Source: Deltaproteobacteria bacterium HGW-Deltaproteobacteria-18 (lineage in GTDB: Bacteria > Desulfobacterota > Desulfovibrionia > Desulfovibrionales > Desulfomicrobiaceae). From it: DNA of 64,000 bases. Made by a program: the position numbers and the translations under genes. The stretch lies in assembly GCA_002841885.1 (NCBI GenBank), contig PHBE01000005.1:102512-166511 (forward strand). Reading direction: 5' to 3'. Under the pieces are notes generated by a model that was not told the origin of the DNA, did no database searches, and saw only the letters and a program-made list of their open reading frames with translations. Positions 47,958 through 56,146 of the stretch are shown here, one piece after another (positions within the stretch are counted from its first letter, which is position 1; every line of letters starts with the position of its first letter).

Positions 47958-48494
47958 TCATCTTGAACCCGCGTATCCGCTGCCGATGGCCGAGAAGGGC
48001 AGGTCCAGGCCCAGCTGGGGCACCTGCCGGCCGATCCAGGCCACAAAGGTGTTGCTGTTGGGACCCGGGAATGCCTTGTATTCCTTTGGCCACGGGTAAT
48101 TTCTGGCGGCGCGGTCCACGGCGTCGATCATCTCGTCCACGCCCGGCCCACGGTGCTCCTTGATCAGGCGCGGTTTCGCCCCATACCAGTGCCGATCCGG
48201 AGCATCCTTGACGATGCGCACGACCGGGTTGCCTCTGTAAGCCCGCCAGCCGACCACGTCGTATACCGTATAGAAATCCTCCCCGGTGCGCTTGGCCGCG
48301 ACCCAGGTATGGATGGCGAACCAGCCTCTCCAACCCCAGGCGTCGGCCCCGTATACAAGCAGCACGGCCTCGGGGGTTTGGGCCGGATCGGGTGCGATCC
48401 CTGCAGGTTCGCGGCTGGCCGTGCGCCAATCCTGGTTGGAGGAGCAGGAGACCAGCAGCATCGCAATGCACAGCAAGACCAGACGAGTTCTCAT
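47958..48494 (-). CDS. DUF3750-like lipoprotein
   Basis: 178 residues. Lipoprotein signal with lipobox LVSC near residue 17 (MRTRLVLLCIAMLLVSCSSN). The mature part carries AIHTWVAAKRTGEDFYTVYDV, WYGAKPRLI and NSNTFVAWI, the pattern of the uncharacterised DUF3750 family, which has a look of NlpC/P60-type or LRAT-like folds (His in IHTW, Asn/Ser/Asn later). Overlaps tcdA by four bases, which is translated first. Confidence 0.7.
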   Translation of the reverse strand: MRTRLVLLCIAMLLVSCSSNQDWRTASREPAGIAPDPAQTPEAVLLVYGADAWGWRGWFAIHTWVAAKRTGEDFYTVYDVVGWRAYRGNPVVRIVKDAPDRHWYGAKPRLIKEHRGPGVDEMIDAVDRAARNYPWPKEYKAFPGPNSNTFVAWIGRQVPQLGLDLPFSAIGSGYAGSR

Positions 48495-49264
48495 TCTTCC
48501 CCCTTCGCGCCTTCGACAGCGTTGACGGGCTCCAGCCCGCCAAGCAGGACGCGCACAACTTCACTGGCCACGTAGAGCCCGAAGATCCCCGTCAGGTACG
48601 AAATGGAGCCGATAGGTGCGCGCGGACGGCCGCTGACGCCCTGTTCAAGGCCCTCGTCGATGACGGGAGCGTTCTTGTTCTGCGCCGCCTCGGTAGAGAA
48701 AACGCAGCGCACCCCAGTGGTCACACCCCGTCGGCGCAGGCGCTTGCGGATGATCTGGGCCAGGGGGCACATGAACGACTTTGAAATATCAGCAGCCAGG
48801 ATCTTCGAGGGGTCCAGCTTGGCCGCCGCGCCCATGCTTGCCACCACGGGCAGGCCGGCCTCGCGTGCCGCCACGATGAGATTGACCTTGGAGTTGACCC
48901 CGTCGATGGCGTCCACGACCACGTCGAAGCGCGGCTCCATGAGCCCGGCCACGTTGTCGCCATCCACGAACTGGATGCGCTCCTCCACGCGGCAAGCGGG
49001 ATTTATGTCCAGCACCCGCTCCCGCGCCACATCCGCCTTGTACCTGCCAACGGTCGAGTGCAGGGCAAAGAGTTGCCGGTTGATATTGGACAGGCCCACG
49101 GTGTCGTGATCGAAAAGCACAAGATTCCCCACCCCTGCCCGGGCCAGGGCCTCGACCACGTAAGACCCCACGGCCCCCAGACCGAACACGGCCACTGTCC
49201 CCCCCTGCAGCCGGGCCAGACCGTCCTCGCCGATGAGCTGCATGGTCCGGGCGAATTGCATCAT
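48491..49264 (-). CDS. tcdA: tRNA threonylcarbamoyladenosine dehydratase
   Basis: 257 residues. E1-like ThiF/MoeB fold with the nucleotide loop VFGLGAVGSYVVEALARAG, DHDTVGLSNINRQ and a later arginine-rich stretch RKRLRRRGV. ATP-dependent cyclisation of t6A37 to ct6A in tRNAs. No C-terminal rhodanese, which separates it from MoeB/ThiF of other roles. Confidence 0.9.
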   Translation of the reverse strand: MMQFARTMQLIGEDGLARLQGGTVAVFGLGAVGSYVVEALARAGVGNLVLFDHDTVGLSNINRQLFALHSTVGRYKADVARERVLDINPACRVEERIQFVDGDNVAGLMEPRFDVVVDAIDGVNSKVNLIVAAREAGLPVVASMGAAAKLDPSKILAADISKSFMCPLAQIIRKRLRRRGVTTGVRCVFSTEAAQNKNAPVIDEGLEQGVSGRPRAPIGSISYLTGIFGLYVASEVVRVLLGGLEPVNAVEGAKGEE

Positions 49265-49323
49265 TGTTCATCCTCCATAACGGATTGTATTCCTGTTCTT
49301 CACCCTCAGGATCGAAACGAAGA

Positions 49324-49354
49324 TGGATCGCCACGCTGCGCTCGCGATGACGGA
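49324..49354. repeat. REP-like palindrome
   Basis: A short palindromic unit of the type GGATCGCCACGCTGCGCTCG followed by CGATGACGG. Similar units (TGGATTGCC...GCAATGACG) are dispersed repeats in many Deltaproteobacteria. Copy number in this genome cannot be judged from here. Confidence 0.55.
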
Positions 49355-49371
49355 TTGGTAATGCACTCCAA

Positions 49372-49548
49372 GGCCTGCCGTTCGGGTTCGGCCGCGGCGG
49401 ATCGACTGTCTGACTGAGCCAGGCATCGTTTGACGGATCATCGCCCCCCGCCCGAAGTGCAGAATTCTGTTCGAAGCAGCGATGATCCGTCTCTACGAGG
49501 CCCGCGAAGGAGTTTCGAGCCGACGCGGCCGAACCCGACCGGCAGGCC
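49372..49548. repeat. 177-bp nested inverted-repeat element
   Basis: Outer arms of 25 bp at 49372-49396 and 49524-49548 are complementary with a single mismatch (core GGGTTCGGCCGCG). Inner arms of 12 bp, GACGGATCATCG (49432-49443) and CGATGATCCGTC (49480-49491), are perfect. The arms would fold into a long double-stemmed hairpin. No open frame inside. Confidence 0.7.
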
Positions 49549-49574
49549 GACGCGCTGCCACGAACCCCTCTTTC

Positions 49575-50387
49575 TCATTTATTCCCGCAACACCGAAAGA
49601 ATTTCCTCGCATTGGCCGCCGTCCGCGCCGCAACCTCCTCCGGCCTCTCCCCGCGCAATTCCGCCAGCGCCTCCACCACCATGGGCAAATACGCCGGTTC
49701 ATTGCGTTCGAAGTCCACCCCGACCGGAGCGATGGCCGGGCTGTCGGACTCGACCAGCAGTCTTTCGGGAGAGACCCTCACGCAGGCCGTGCGCGCCTTG
49801 CGGTTGGCGGTCCTGGTGATGGATGCGCAGATGGAGATATGGAACCCCAGCTTCTCGAACACCGGGACCATCTCATGGGATCCGGCATAGGCGTGCAGCA
49901 TCATGAAAGGTGGGCGCTCTTTCATGGCTCCGACCAAATCCGCCAGCCGCCCGAAGGCCTTGCGGCAATGCACCGTCACAGGCCGCTCATAACGTACGGC
50001 CAGTTCCATCTGGGCCAGAAAAACCTCTTCCTGTTCATCGTCGTTGCGCCTCTCCAGGGCATTGTCCAGCCCTATCTCGCCGATGCCGACGGGCTCGCCC
50101 GCCACCAGCTCCTCAAGGCGCGCCAGCCAGGCCGACCCGCGCTCGCTCACATACCAAGGGTGCAGCCCAAGCGAAACGCAGATATCCGCATGGCTGCGGC
50201 CAAGACCCAGCACGTAATCCCAATCCCCCTCATGGGTGCCGTTGCAGCACATCATGCGGATCCCGGCGGCGCGGGCCCGTATCAGGGCCGGTTCCAGAGC
50301 GTGACGCAAAAAACCGTCCTGCAGGTGGCAGTGCGCGTCGACCAGTCCGGACGAATCCGAAACATGAAATGGATTTGCCATGCTCAT
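49575..50387 (-). CDS. tatD: TatD-family metal-dependent hydrolase
   Basis: 270 residues. Metal-binding residues of the TIM-barrel DNase/amidohydrolase family: VDAHCHL, GEIGLD, VHCRKA, LHAYAG and ESDSPAIAP. The usual function is 3'-5' nuclease or D-aminoacyl hydrolase activity. The Cys-rich C-terminus (FFRCCGNK) is unusual. Start context is ordinary. Confidence 0.88.
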   Translation of the reverse strand: MSMANPFHVSDSSGLVDAHCHLQDGFLRHALEPALIRARAAGIRMMCCNGTHEGDWDYVLGLGRSHADICVSLGLHPWYVSERGSAWLARLEELVAGEPVGIGEIGLDNALERRNDDEQEEVFLAQMELAVRYERPVTVHCRKAFGRLADLVGAMKERPPFMMLHAYAGSHEMVPVFEKLGFHISICASITRTANRKARTACVRVSPERLLVESDSPAIAPVGVDFERNEPAYLPMVVEALAELRGERPEEVAARTAANARKFFRCCGNK

Positions 50388-50471
50388 GCCGTGATTTTAA
50401 TCACACGAGTTGACGCCAACCTCTGGCGTGCGCATGAAGTGAGTTCGGAGCGCAATCTCAAGGAGGATGAT

Positions 50472-50561
50472 ATGGAAAGTATTTTGTATCTGCTGCTTCT
50501 GGTCGGCATATGGGTGGTTTTGATCAAGGTCGTGTTCCCCAAAATCGGCATTCACGGCTGA
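50472..50561 (+). CDS. 29-residue single-pass membrane peptide
   Basis: Reads MESILYLLLLVGIWVVLIKV then VFPKIGIHG. A very strong AAGGAGGAT lies at ideal spacing before the ATG. One membrane helix (about 4-22) with a short basic/aromatic C-terminus (FPKIG). Small peptides of this kind recur in sulfate reducers in my recollection, but no function is assigned. Possible partner of a membrane complex. Confidence 0.7.
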   Translation: MESILYLLLLVGIWVVLIKVVFPKIGIHG

Positions 50562-50609
50562 GGACCGGCATCGAAGAGCTGCAGTTGGCAGCCCAAGGAC
50601 AAAGACAAG

Positions 50610-51023
50610 TCATGAACCGGACTCGCGCAGTTCGGCCATGATCAGGCCCGCAAACCCGTCCCCCGCACCGAGATATTCCCAGCCGAGATGGACGGCGCAC
50701 CGGCGGCACATGGCAAAGCGCCATGCATAACCCGCAAACCAGCTGAAATCATGCGTGAATGAACCTTCGAATCGGCATCCAGGCGCAGTGGCGAAGCAGC
50801 CAACTTCAAAGAGGATGCCCGAAGGGTTGAACAGGGCGTGAACATGCTTGCCTCCCACTGCAATCCGGTCCCGAACGCGGGTTACAGGCTGGCCGCAGGT
50901 CCGGCAGAGCAGGGCCCTGCGGCCGGACTCGTCCAGCTCGGGGTCGTCAAGATCCCCCAACACCGGGACCTGGACGGGGAAATCGCGCTCCCGAAAACAC
51001 GTGGGAATATCCATTGCGAACAT
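50610..51023 (-). CDS. CULT-domain protein (bacterial cereblon-like)
   Basis: 137 residues. Zinc ligands Cys40/Cys43 (CRTC) and Cys106/Cys109 (CRRC), and a tri-tryptophan pocket W95, W101, W115 in SWFAGYAWRFAMCRRCAVHL followed by GWEY. Spacing of the three Trp (6 and 14) and from W101 to Cys106 is identical to human cereblon W380/W386/W400 and Cys391, where thalidomide binds. Stand-alone CULT domains exist in bacteria (e.g. Magnetospirillum); physiological ligand unknown. Start could be Met1 or Met4. Convergent with the 29-residue gene, divergent from the ATC-hydrolase-like gene. Confidence 0.88.
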   Translation of the reverse strand: MFAMDIPTCFRERDFPVQVPVLGDLDDPELDESGRRALLCRTCGQPVTRVRDRIAVGGKHVHALFNPSGILFEVGCFATAPGCRFEGSFTHDFSWFAGYAWRFAMCRRCAVHLGWEYLGAGDGFAGLIMAELRESGS

Positions 51024-51068
51024 GCCCCGCCCAGTACCTTAAGAGTCCACTGAAAGCAAAGAGGCCCC

Positions 51069-51554
51069 ATGAGCATGATCTCCGCCCGCACGGCCCAGGC
51101 CGGGCTTGCCGCCCGAATATTCAATTCCCTGAAAGAAAATGTCGACTCCGCGCTGGCCGGAAAAGTTCTGACCGAAGCCATCCAGGCCGACGCCATGGCC
51201 GCCGGGCAGGCATTTGCCCGCAAGGCTCCCGGCGGTCCGAATCTGAAACATTTTGCCACGGTTCTTGAGCGGTGGCAGGAGGACAACGCTCTTGTCATCG
51301 AAGATGTAAAATTGAGCGGCGACACTCTGGACTTTGTCGTCAAAGGCTGCGCCTACGCCCGCGTCTATGCGGAAATGAACCTTGAGCCGAAGCTGGGATT
51401 CCTGCTGTCCTGCGCCCGGGACGAGCCCTTTGCGAAGGGTTACAGCCCCTGCCTGCACATGCATCGCTCCCAAACCATAATGCAAGGAAACTCCTGCTGC
51501 CGCTTCACTTTCACGTGGCGAAATGACGAGACTGTTCATAAAATAGCCACATAA
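51069..51554 (+). CDS. L-2-amino-thiazoline-4-carboxylate hydrolase-like protein
   Basis: 161 residues. The C-terminal half follows the ATC hydrolase family pattern: CAYARVYAEMNLEPKLGFLL, SCARDEPFAKGYSPCL, HRSQTIMQGNSCCRFTFTW. Known members open the thiazoline ring toward cysteine, but most relatives are uncharacterised. AGAGG lies upstream of the start. Divergently arranged with the CULT gene, 45 bases apart, so they may share a control region. Confidence 0.8.
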   Translation: MSMISARTAQAGLAARIFNSLKENVDSALAGKVLTEAIQADAMAAGQAFARKAPGGPNLKHFATVLERWQEDNALVIEDVKLSGDTLDFVVKGCAYARVYAEMNLEPKLGFLLSCARDEPFAKGYSPCLHMHRSQTIMQGNSCCRFTFTWRNDETVHKIAT

Positions 51555-51699
51555 TTTCTTACAGTTATCGCCAATAAGAACAAATCTACACACCCTTTCA
51601 CCCAGACCACCCCACAAGCATCTCTGTCGAACCCCACGCCCCGCCATCTCGGGGATGTCCACAACTACTTCTTTTATTTCAAGCAATTGCTCTACTTGC

Positions 51700-51755
51700 G
51701 AACAGCGTGCACAATGAGAATCTCTCCTGGCGACTCATTGTGCTCCACGCTGTTC
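51700..51755. repeat. 19-bp inverted repeat with 3-nt bulge
   Basis: GAACAGCGTGCACAATGAG (51700-51718) pairs with the segment 51734-51755, which is its complement apart from three extra bases (CTC between GTG C and CACGC). Loop 15 bases, no T run on either side. Not explained by a neighbouring gene. Confidence 0.6.
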
Positions 51756-52054
51756 CCTTGATGTTCATAACTTCCAAATCAGCTTGGAACGACACTCGCG
51801 GAAATATTTTTGAACATTCATGCAGCGCACGTAGATTACAAAAAAAAATATATTCTTAAATTAATGTTATAATTAATCATGTTATCTTAATTATAAACAA
51901 ACCTACACCCTCTTCGTACCAAGAATTGTTCTGTCACTAAATTTGTTCGTATCCTGTTCAAAGGCTGTCTATCATTGGCCGCTTTGTTCTAAAAATGCTC
52001 TTTTACGATCAGACGCTTTTATGAACAGAAATCGCCAGTCGCTGAAAAGCGGAC

Positions 52055-52099
52055 AAAACAAAGGGCCGCTCTTCGGGAGGAAGAACGGCCCTTTGTTTT
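52055..52099 (-). terminator. Terminator of mscS-type gene
   Basis: 20-bp stem with one mismatch/G-T pair (AAAACAAAGGGCCGCTCTTC at 52055-52074 against 52080-52099), loop 5 bases. T residues are inside the stem end. Confidence 0.8.
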
Positions 52100-52115
52100 G
52101 GTTGTCAGGGGCGGG

Positions 52116-54470
52116 TCATGCCTTGGATTTGACCTCGATGGTCCCGTCACCGGGACGCATATGCACGTCCATCTGCGGGAAGGGAATCTCCACGCCGTGT
52201 TCACGAAACTTGATATCGATGGCCTCGCGAATCTCCGAACTTGAGGAGAGCGCAAAGTCAACGTGCCGCACCCAGAAGCGCAGAATGAAGTCCAGGGAAC
52301 TGGCTCCGAAGTCGTTAAAGATGACCCACGGCTCGGGACTTGTCAGAATTGCAGGATTCTCATCGGCAGCCTCCAGCAGGAGCTTTTTGACCAGCTGCAC
52401 ATCAGACCCGTAGGCCACACCCACAAGCACATCCCGACGGATGCGCACATCGTTGCGATGCGTCCAGTTGGTGACCTGGTTGGCGATGAGGCTCGAATTG
52501 GGCAGGAAGATCTTGGCATTGTCGAAGGTCTGGACCTCGGTGTTGCGGATGTTGACGCTCATGACCCTGGCCCAGATCCCGTTCACCTCGATGATGTCGC
52601 CGGGCTGGATGGCGCGGTCAAAGAGAAGAATAAGGCCGCTTATGAAGTTGCTGATGATAGTCTGCATGCCGAAACCGATGCCCACCGAAAGACCACCGGC
52701 GATGACCGCGAAGTTGGTCAGGCTGATGCCGAGCAGGTTCACGCTGAACAGGCCAAAGAGCAACCACAGGCAATAGATGCCGATGCGCTGGAGCGACGCC
52801 GCCGCACCGTGATCGATATTTTTCCAGCGCAGATTTTCGCTGTCCAGGACCGTTTTCCAGGCCAGGGCCAGGGAGCGGACGACCTGAAACAGCAGGAGGA
52901 CAACACCAAGACGCAGGAAGTTGAAGGAGAAATCACCCCAGTTCAATTCCAGTGTCGACAGCTTTTCATAAACCACGTTGGTGCCGAGGTTGATCGAGAC
53001 CCAGGTCAGGATCCCGAGCACCACGACCAGCCAGACCAGAAGCGTCAGGAAGGTCACGGCCAAATCCGCCACGAGAGCCCTGAAACCGCTCTTGTCGAGT
53101 TTTTCGAACACCACCCGCACCACGCTCGACGCTCCGATCCCCAATTGTAAGGCCAAGGCCAGAACGCCCCACAATGAGCTGGCCAGCACGGCCAGATTCC
53201 CCCAACCGAGCACGGCCGCGGCCACCAGGAGGGCCATCGCAAAGGGATGCAGCCTGCGGATGAGACGCTCGTAACGCAGAGCGGGCTGGATCATGCCAAA
53301 GAAAAGACTGCTCAGAACCACAAGTCCCACCCAGGCGAGGTGTTCCATCCATTGCGGCAGGCGTAACAGATCCAGGACCGCCACACTGATGGACAAAAAG
53401 ACCAGCGGCAGCAACGGCTGCAAACTCTTATGTTCCAACCTTCCGCGCACGTTGCGGAAAACCCAGGCCAAGGCCTGCACGCCCATCAGCATGAGCACGT
53501 GCGTGGCGGCCAGAAGCAGGGATGTCTGCTTGACCTGACCGGACAGGAACGCAGCGAGCAGCGACAGCGCAAGAGACAGGCAGAGGATACCGAAAGCCGA
53601 AGTCAAGCGTCCGCCGGCGTACGCATTCTGAAATACGCGCTCCAAAAATCTGTAGGCGGCAAAACCGATGAAAATGAAGGGCAACCAGAACAGCACAAGC
53701 ATCCCGATCCAGTCTCCGCGCTCCTGGGCCACGTTGGAATACTGGCTGACGAACAAAATTTTCAAGTTTGAAAACCAGTCCCCGAGATCCTTGCGGACGT
53801 CCATCCCTGTTGCAGGCAACAAACGAAATTCCTTGGCGTCCAGAAATTCCGCTTTCCAAATAAGTGGAAGCTGCGTCTGAAAATTGCTAACCCACTCGCC
53901 AGCGCGGGCCTGGATTTCAACCATCTGGGTCTGCAGCTTCTCCGCACGGTCCTGTACATCCGTCACTTTTCGGCCCACGGCAGTGACATTCTTGCGCATG
54001 GCCTGCACATCATCCCGCACGACCTTGTCAAGACCGGTCGCCCATTTACGATCCAGATCCTCCTGCAGGGTCGCGACCGTGACCGCTTTTGCCCGCACCT
54101 CTTTGACCAGCGCCTCCAAGGGCTGCGACTCCTTGGCCAGGGTCAATTGCAGATATGTGGCCTCGGCCAGGGCCACGCGCATGTCGTAAGGGTTCGTCTT
54201 GACCATGCGCGCCATGACCTCAATGGTCTGCAAGCGCGTTTGAGCGGTTTCGATGGCGGCCTTGAATCCCGCCTCCTGCCTGTCCAGTTCCGCCTGCAGC
54301 AGATCCACGTCCCGTTGCAGACTGTCAATTTCCTTGGCCTTGGTTTGAAAAAAAGAGGAGAGCACCGTCACGCTCTCGGAAACAGGCTGCGCCTCCTCGG
54401 CTCTGCCCGGATTTCCCGTACAGAAAAGGCTCGCAAACAGAACCGCCAAAACCAATATCTTCATTTTCAT
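52116..54470 (-). CDS. Large MscS/MscK-family mechanosensitive channel
   Basis: 784 residues from ATG 54470 (GAGGAATTT upstream; a start at 54494 would fall in a terminator hairpin). Signal peptide (MKMKILVLAVLFASLFCTGN), a periplasmic coiled-coil part (about 30-200), about eight to ten membrane segments (240-580), then the MscS pore and beta domain: NFAVIAGGLSVGIGFGMQTI, GDIIEVNGIWARVMSVNIR, IFLPNSSLIANQVTNW. Protects against osmotic downshock. Follows the M48 gene. Confidence 0.92.
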   Translation of the reverse strand: MKMKILVLAVLFASLFCTGNPGRAEEAQPVSESVTVLSSFFQTKAKEIDSLQRDVDLLQAELDRQEAGFKAAIETAQTRLQTIEVMARMVKTNPYDMRVALAEATYLQLTLAKESQPLEALVKEVRAKAVTVATLQEDLDRKWATGLDKVVRDDVQAMRKNVTAVGRKVTDVQDRAEKLQTQMVEIQARAGEWVSNFQTQLPLIWKAEFLDAKEFRLLPATGMDVRKDLGDWFSNLKILFVSQYSNVAQERGDWIGMLVLFWLPFIFIGFAAYRFLERVFQNAYAGGRLTSAFGILCLSLALSLLAAFLSGQVKQTSLLLAATHVLMLMGVQALAWVFRNVRGRLEHKSLQPLLPLVFLSISVAVLDLLRLPQWMEHLAWVGLVVLSSLFFGMIQPALRYERLIRRLHPFAMALLVAAAVLGWGNLAVLASSLWGVLALALQLGIGASSVVRVVFEKLDKSGFRALVADLAVTFLTLLVWLVVVLGILTWVSINLGTNVVYEKLSTLELNWGDFSFNFLRLGVVLLLFQVVRSLALAWKTVLDSENLRWKNIDHGAAASLQRIGIYCLWLLFGLFSVNLLGISLTNFAVIAGGLSVGIGFGMQTIISNFISGLILLFDRAIQPGDIIEVNGIWARVMSVNIRNTEVQTFDNAKIFLPNSSLIANQVTNWTHRNDVRIRRDVLVGVAYGSDVQLVKKLLLEAADENPAILTSPEPWVIFNDFGASSLDFILRFWVRHVDFALSSSSEIREAIDIKFREHGVEIPFPQMDVHMRPGDGTIEVKSKA

Positions 54471-54483
54471 AAATTCCTCGAAC

Positions 54484-54515
54484 AAAGAGGCCACCCGTTC
54501 CCGAATGGCCTCTTT
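54484..54515 (-). terminator. Hairpin terminator after the M48 gene
   Basis: Perfect 10-bp stem AAAGAGGCCA / TGGCCTCTTT with a 12-base loop on the minus strand. Confidence 0.75.
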
Positions 54516-54533
54516 CGCAGTGTGCCGTCAGAT

Positions 54534-55871
54534 TTACAGGTATCCCCAGGTCTTGAGCCTGGAATAGGCGTGCTGGGCCATTTCGCCCTGGGTCACTACC
54601 TTCAGGTAGCGATGGTATTCCTGGGCGGCACTTTGTTTGTTCTTCATGCCCTCGTAAGAAAATCCCTTCATGAAAACCGTCGTCGGATTGCCGGGCAGGA
54701 GCCGCTCATAGGATGAAAAATCCGCCAGGGCGCTTGCGTAATCCTTGTCCAAGATTGAGGCCACACCATGCAGGTGCTGGGCTTGAGCCTCGGTGGGATA
54801 GACCCGTCTCGCCCTGTCCGCATAATCCGCCGCGGCTTTTCCCTTTTTTTGGGCAATCAGGCACTTGGACATCATGACAAGGCCCGCGTAGTCATTTGGA
54901 GAAAGCTTGAGCCCGTCGCTGTACAACCCTTGTGCGACGGCATATTCCCTGGCGCCCATGGCCTTGTCGCCTTCCTGAAAGCGCTTGAACATGGGGGCGA
55001 GCTTGCGCAGCCGGGCCGTGGAATCCATGTAACGCTCCCTGTAGACCGGAAGATTCTGGCTCCCCCCGAAACGGGTGCGCGCGCGGGCCACGGCGGTGTC
55101 GTAGCGCTCGGTGCTCATGGGGTGCGACGAGAACATGGCTTCTATGGCGCTGGGCTGGCTCCTGCCCATGGAGCGCAGCACGTCCATGAGCCCGACCATG
55201 CCCTGGGGAGAATACCCGGCCCCGACCATGTATTCCATGCCCAGATCGTCGGCCTGCCGCTCATCCTCGCGGCTGTACTTGGCCAGAAAAAGACTTGCGC
55301 CGAGGCCGCCCACGGTCCCGGCCAGATTGCCAAGACTCTGGCTGGCCGACCCCGCGATGAGCGAAGCGCCACCGACCAACGCGCCGAGAATCTTGCTCTT
55401 GGACATGCGTGCCGCCGTATGCCTTGCGTTGACGTGCCCGAGTTCATGGCCGATCAGACCGGCCAGCTCGGCTTCGTTGTCCAGTTCGGCCAGGATGCCA
55501 CGCGTAATGGCGATGCTTCCTCCGGGAAAGGCATAGGCGTTGACGTAGGTCGCGTTCACCACGTTGAACCTGTAGGGCATGTGCGAGCGATGCGTGACCC
55601 GAGCCAGACGGGCCCCCACGCCGCCGACATAACCGTTCAGGGCTGCATCCTGACTCACGCCGTAGTCGGCTGAAAACTGGTGAGGCGCGTTGACCTTGTC
55701 GATCTGGATTTCCTCGCCCTCTCCCATGAGCATGAGCTGGCTTTGCCCGGTCACGGGGTTTGCCGCGCAGCCCGCCACGGCCGTGGACACGGTGGCCAGG
55801 GCGGCAAGCTTGATGAAATCCCTGCGGTTCAGGGTGCCGCGATAGGCTCGATCGTCAAAAATTGAAGTCAT
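54534..55871 (-). CDS. M48-family metalloprotease lipoprotein with TPR region (BepA/LoiP-like)
   Basis: 445 residues. Tat-type start NRRDFIKLAAL precedes a lipobox-like VAGC (near residue 34). Zinc protease motif HELGHVNARH and downstream ED of the third ligand (KYSREDERQADDLGMEYM). C-terminal TPR-like repeats about 325-430 (AVAQGLYSDGLKLSPNDYAG). Resembles BepA, the periplasmic protease/chaperone for outer-membrane protein quality control. The Tat signal is unusual for this family. Confidence 0.9.
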   Translation of the reverse strand: MTSIFDDRAYRGTLNRRDFIKLAALATVSTAVAGCAANPVTGQSQLMLMGEGEEIQIDKVNAPHQFSADYGVSQDAALNGYVGGVGARLARVTHRSHMPYRFNVVNATYVNAYAFPGGSIAITRGILAELDNEAELAGLIGHELGHVNARHTAARMSKSKILGALVGGASLIAGSASQSLGNLAGTVGGLGASLFLAKYSREDERQADDLGMEYMVGAGYSPQGMVGLMDVLRSMGRSQPSAIEAMFSSHPMSTERYDTAVARARTRFGGSQNLPVYRERYMDSTARLRKLAPMFKRFQEGDKAMGAREYAVAQGLYSDGLKLSPNDYAGLVMMSKCLIAQKKGKAAADYADRARRVYPTEAQAQHLHGVASILDKDYASALADFSSYERLLPGNPTTVFMKGFSYEGMKNKQSAAQEYHRYLKVVTQGEMAQHAYSRLKTWGYL

Positions 55872-56034
55872 GGTTAGCTCCTGCTGAAGTTCCCTGTAAG
55901 CCTACAACGTCCTCCTACGTAGTGACAACCCGGAAGAACGCCATTTTCTGAAACGGGAAGCGTGCGCCTGAATCAATCTGACTGTCAAAAAAGCCAATGC
56001 GCTTTTTTCTGGCTTTAGATAATCTCAAGGGTTA

Positions 56035-56040
56035 TATAAT
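56035..56040 (+). promoter_or_regulatory. Candidate -10 element upstream of the four-gene operon
   Basis: Perfect TATAAT in GTTATATAAT 107 bases before the ATG at 56147. No clear -35 at 17 bases; a weak inverted repeat (AAAGCC/GGCTTT, about 55991-56016) occupies that position. Confidence 0.35.
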
Positions 56041-56146
56041 TATCGGACCGCCAGCTAAACGCAACCATTGCCGCAGAAGTCCCGATCTGTTGCCTAAGAA
56101 TATGGGCTTCTGCATTTCCGACAAATCGACGACAGATGAGGTGTTC

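Larger units (their letters stand above)
49265..49574. other. Gene-free region with REP-like and nested inverted repeats
   Basis: 310 bases between tatD (upstream) and tcdA on the minus strand. No gene is supported; it holds the REP-like element at 49324-49354 and the nested inverted repeats at 49372-49548. Confidence 0.65.
51555..52115. other. Gene-free AT-rich region with hairpins
   Basis: 561 bases. AT content rises sharply at 51835-51960. Two hairpins stand out (51700-51755; TTCCAA/TTGGAA at 51772-51789), plus the mscS terminator at the right. I see no open frame with a ribosome site. A small RNA gene or a decayed gene could lie here. Confidence 0.6.

Noticed and set aside
52116..54494. 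Earlier start of the MscS-type gene at 54494
   Set aside because: The extra codons fall in the terminator hairpin of the M48 gene; ATG 54470 has GAGG and starts a signal peptide.
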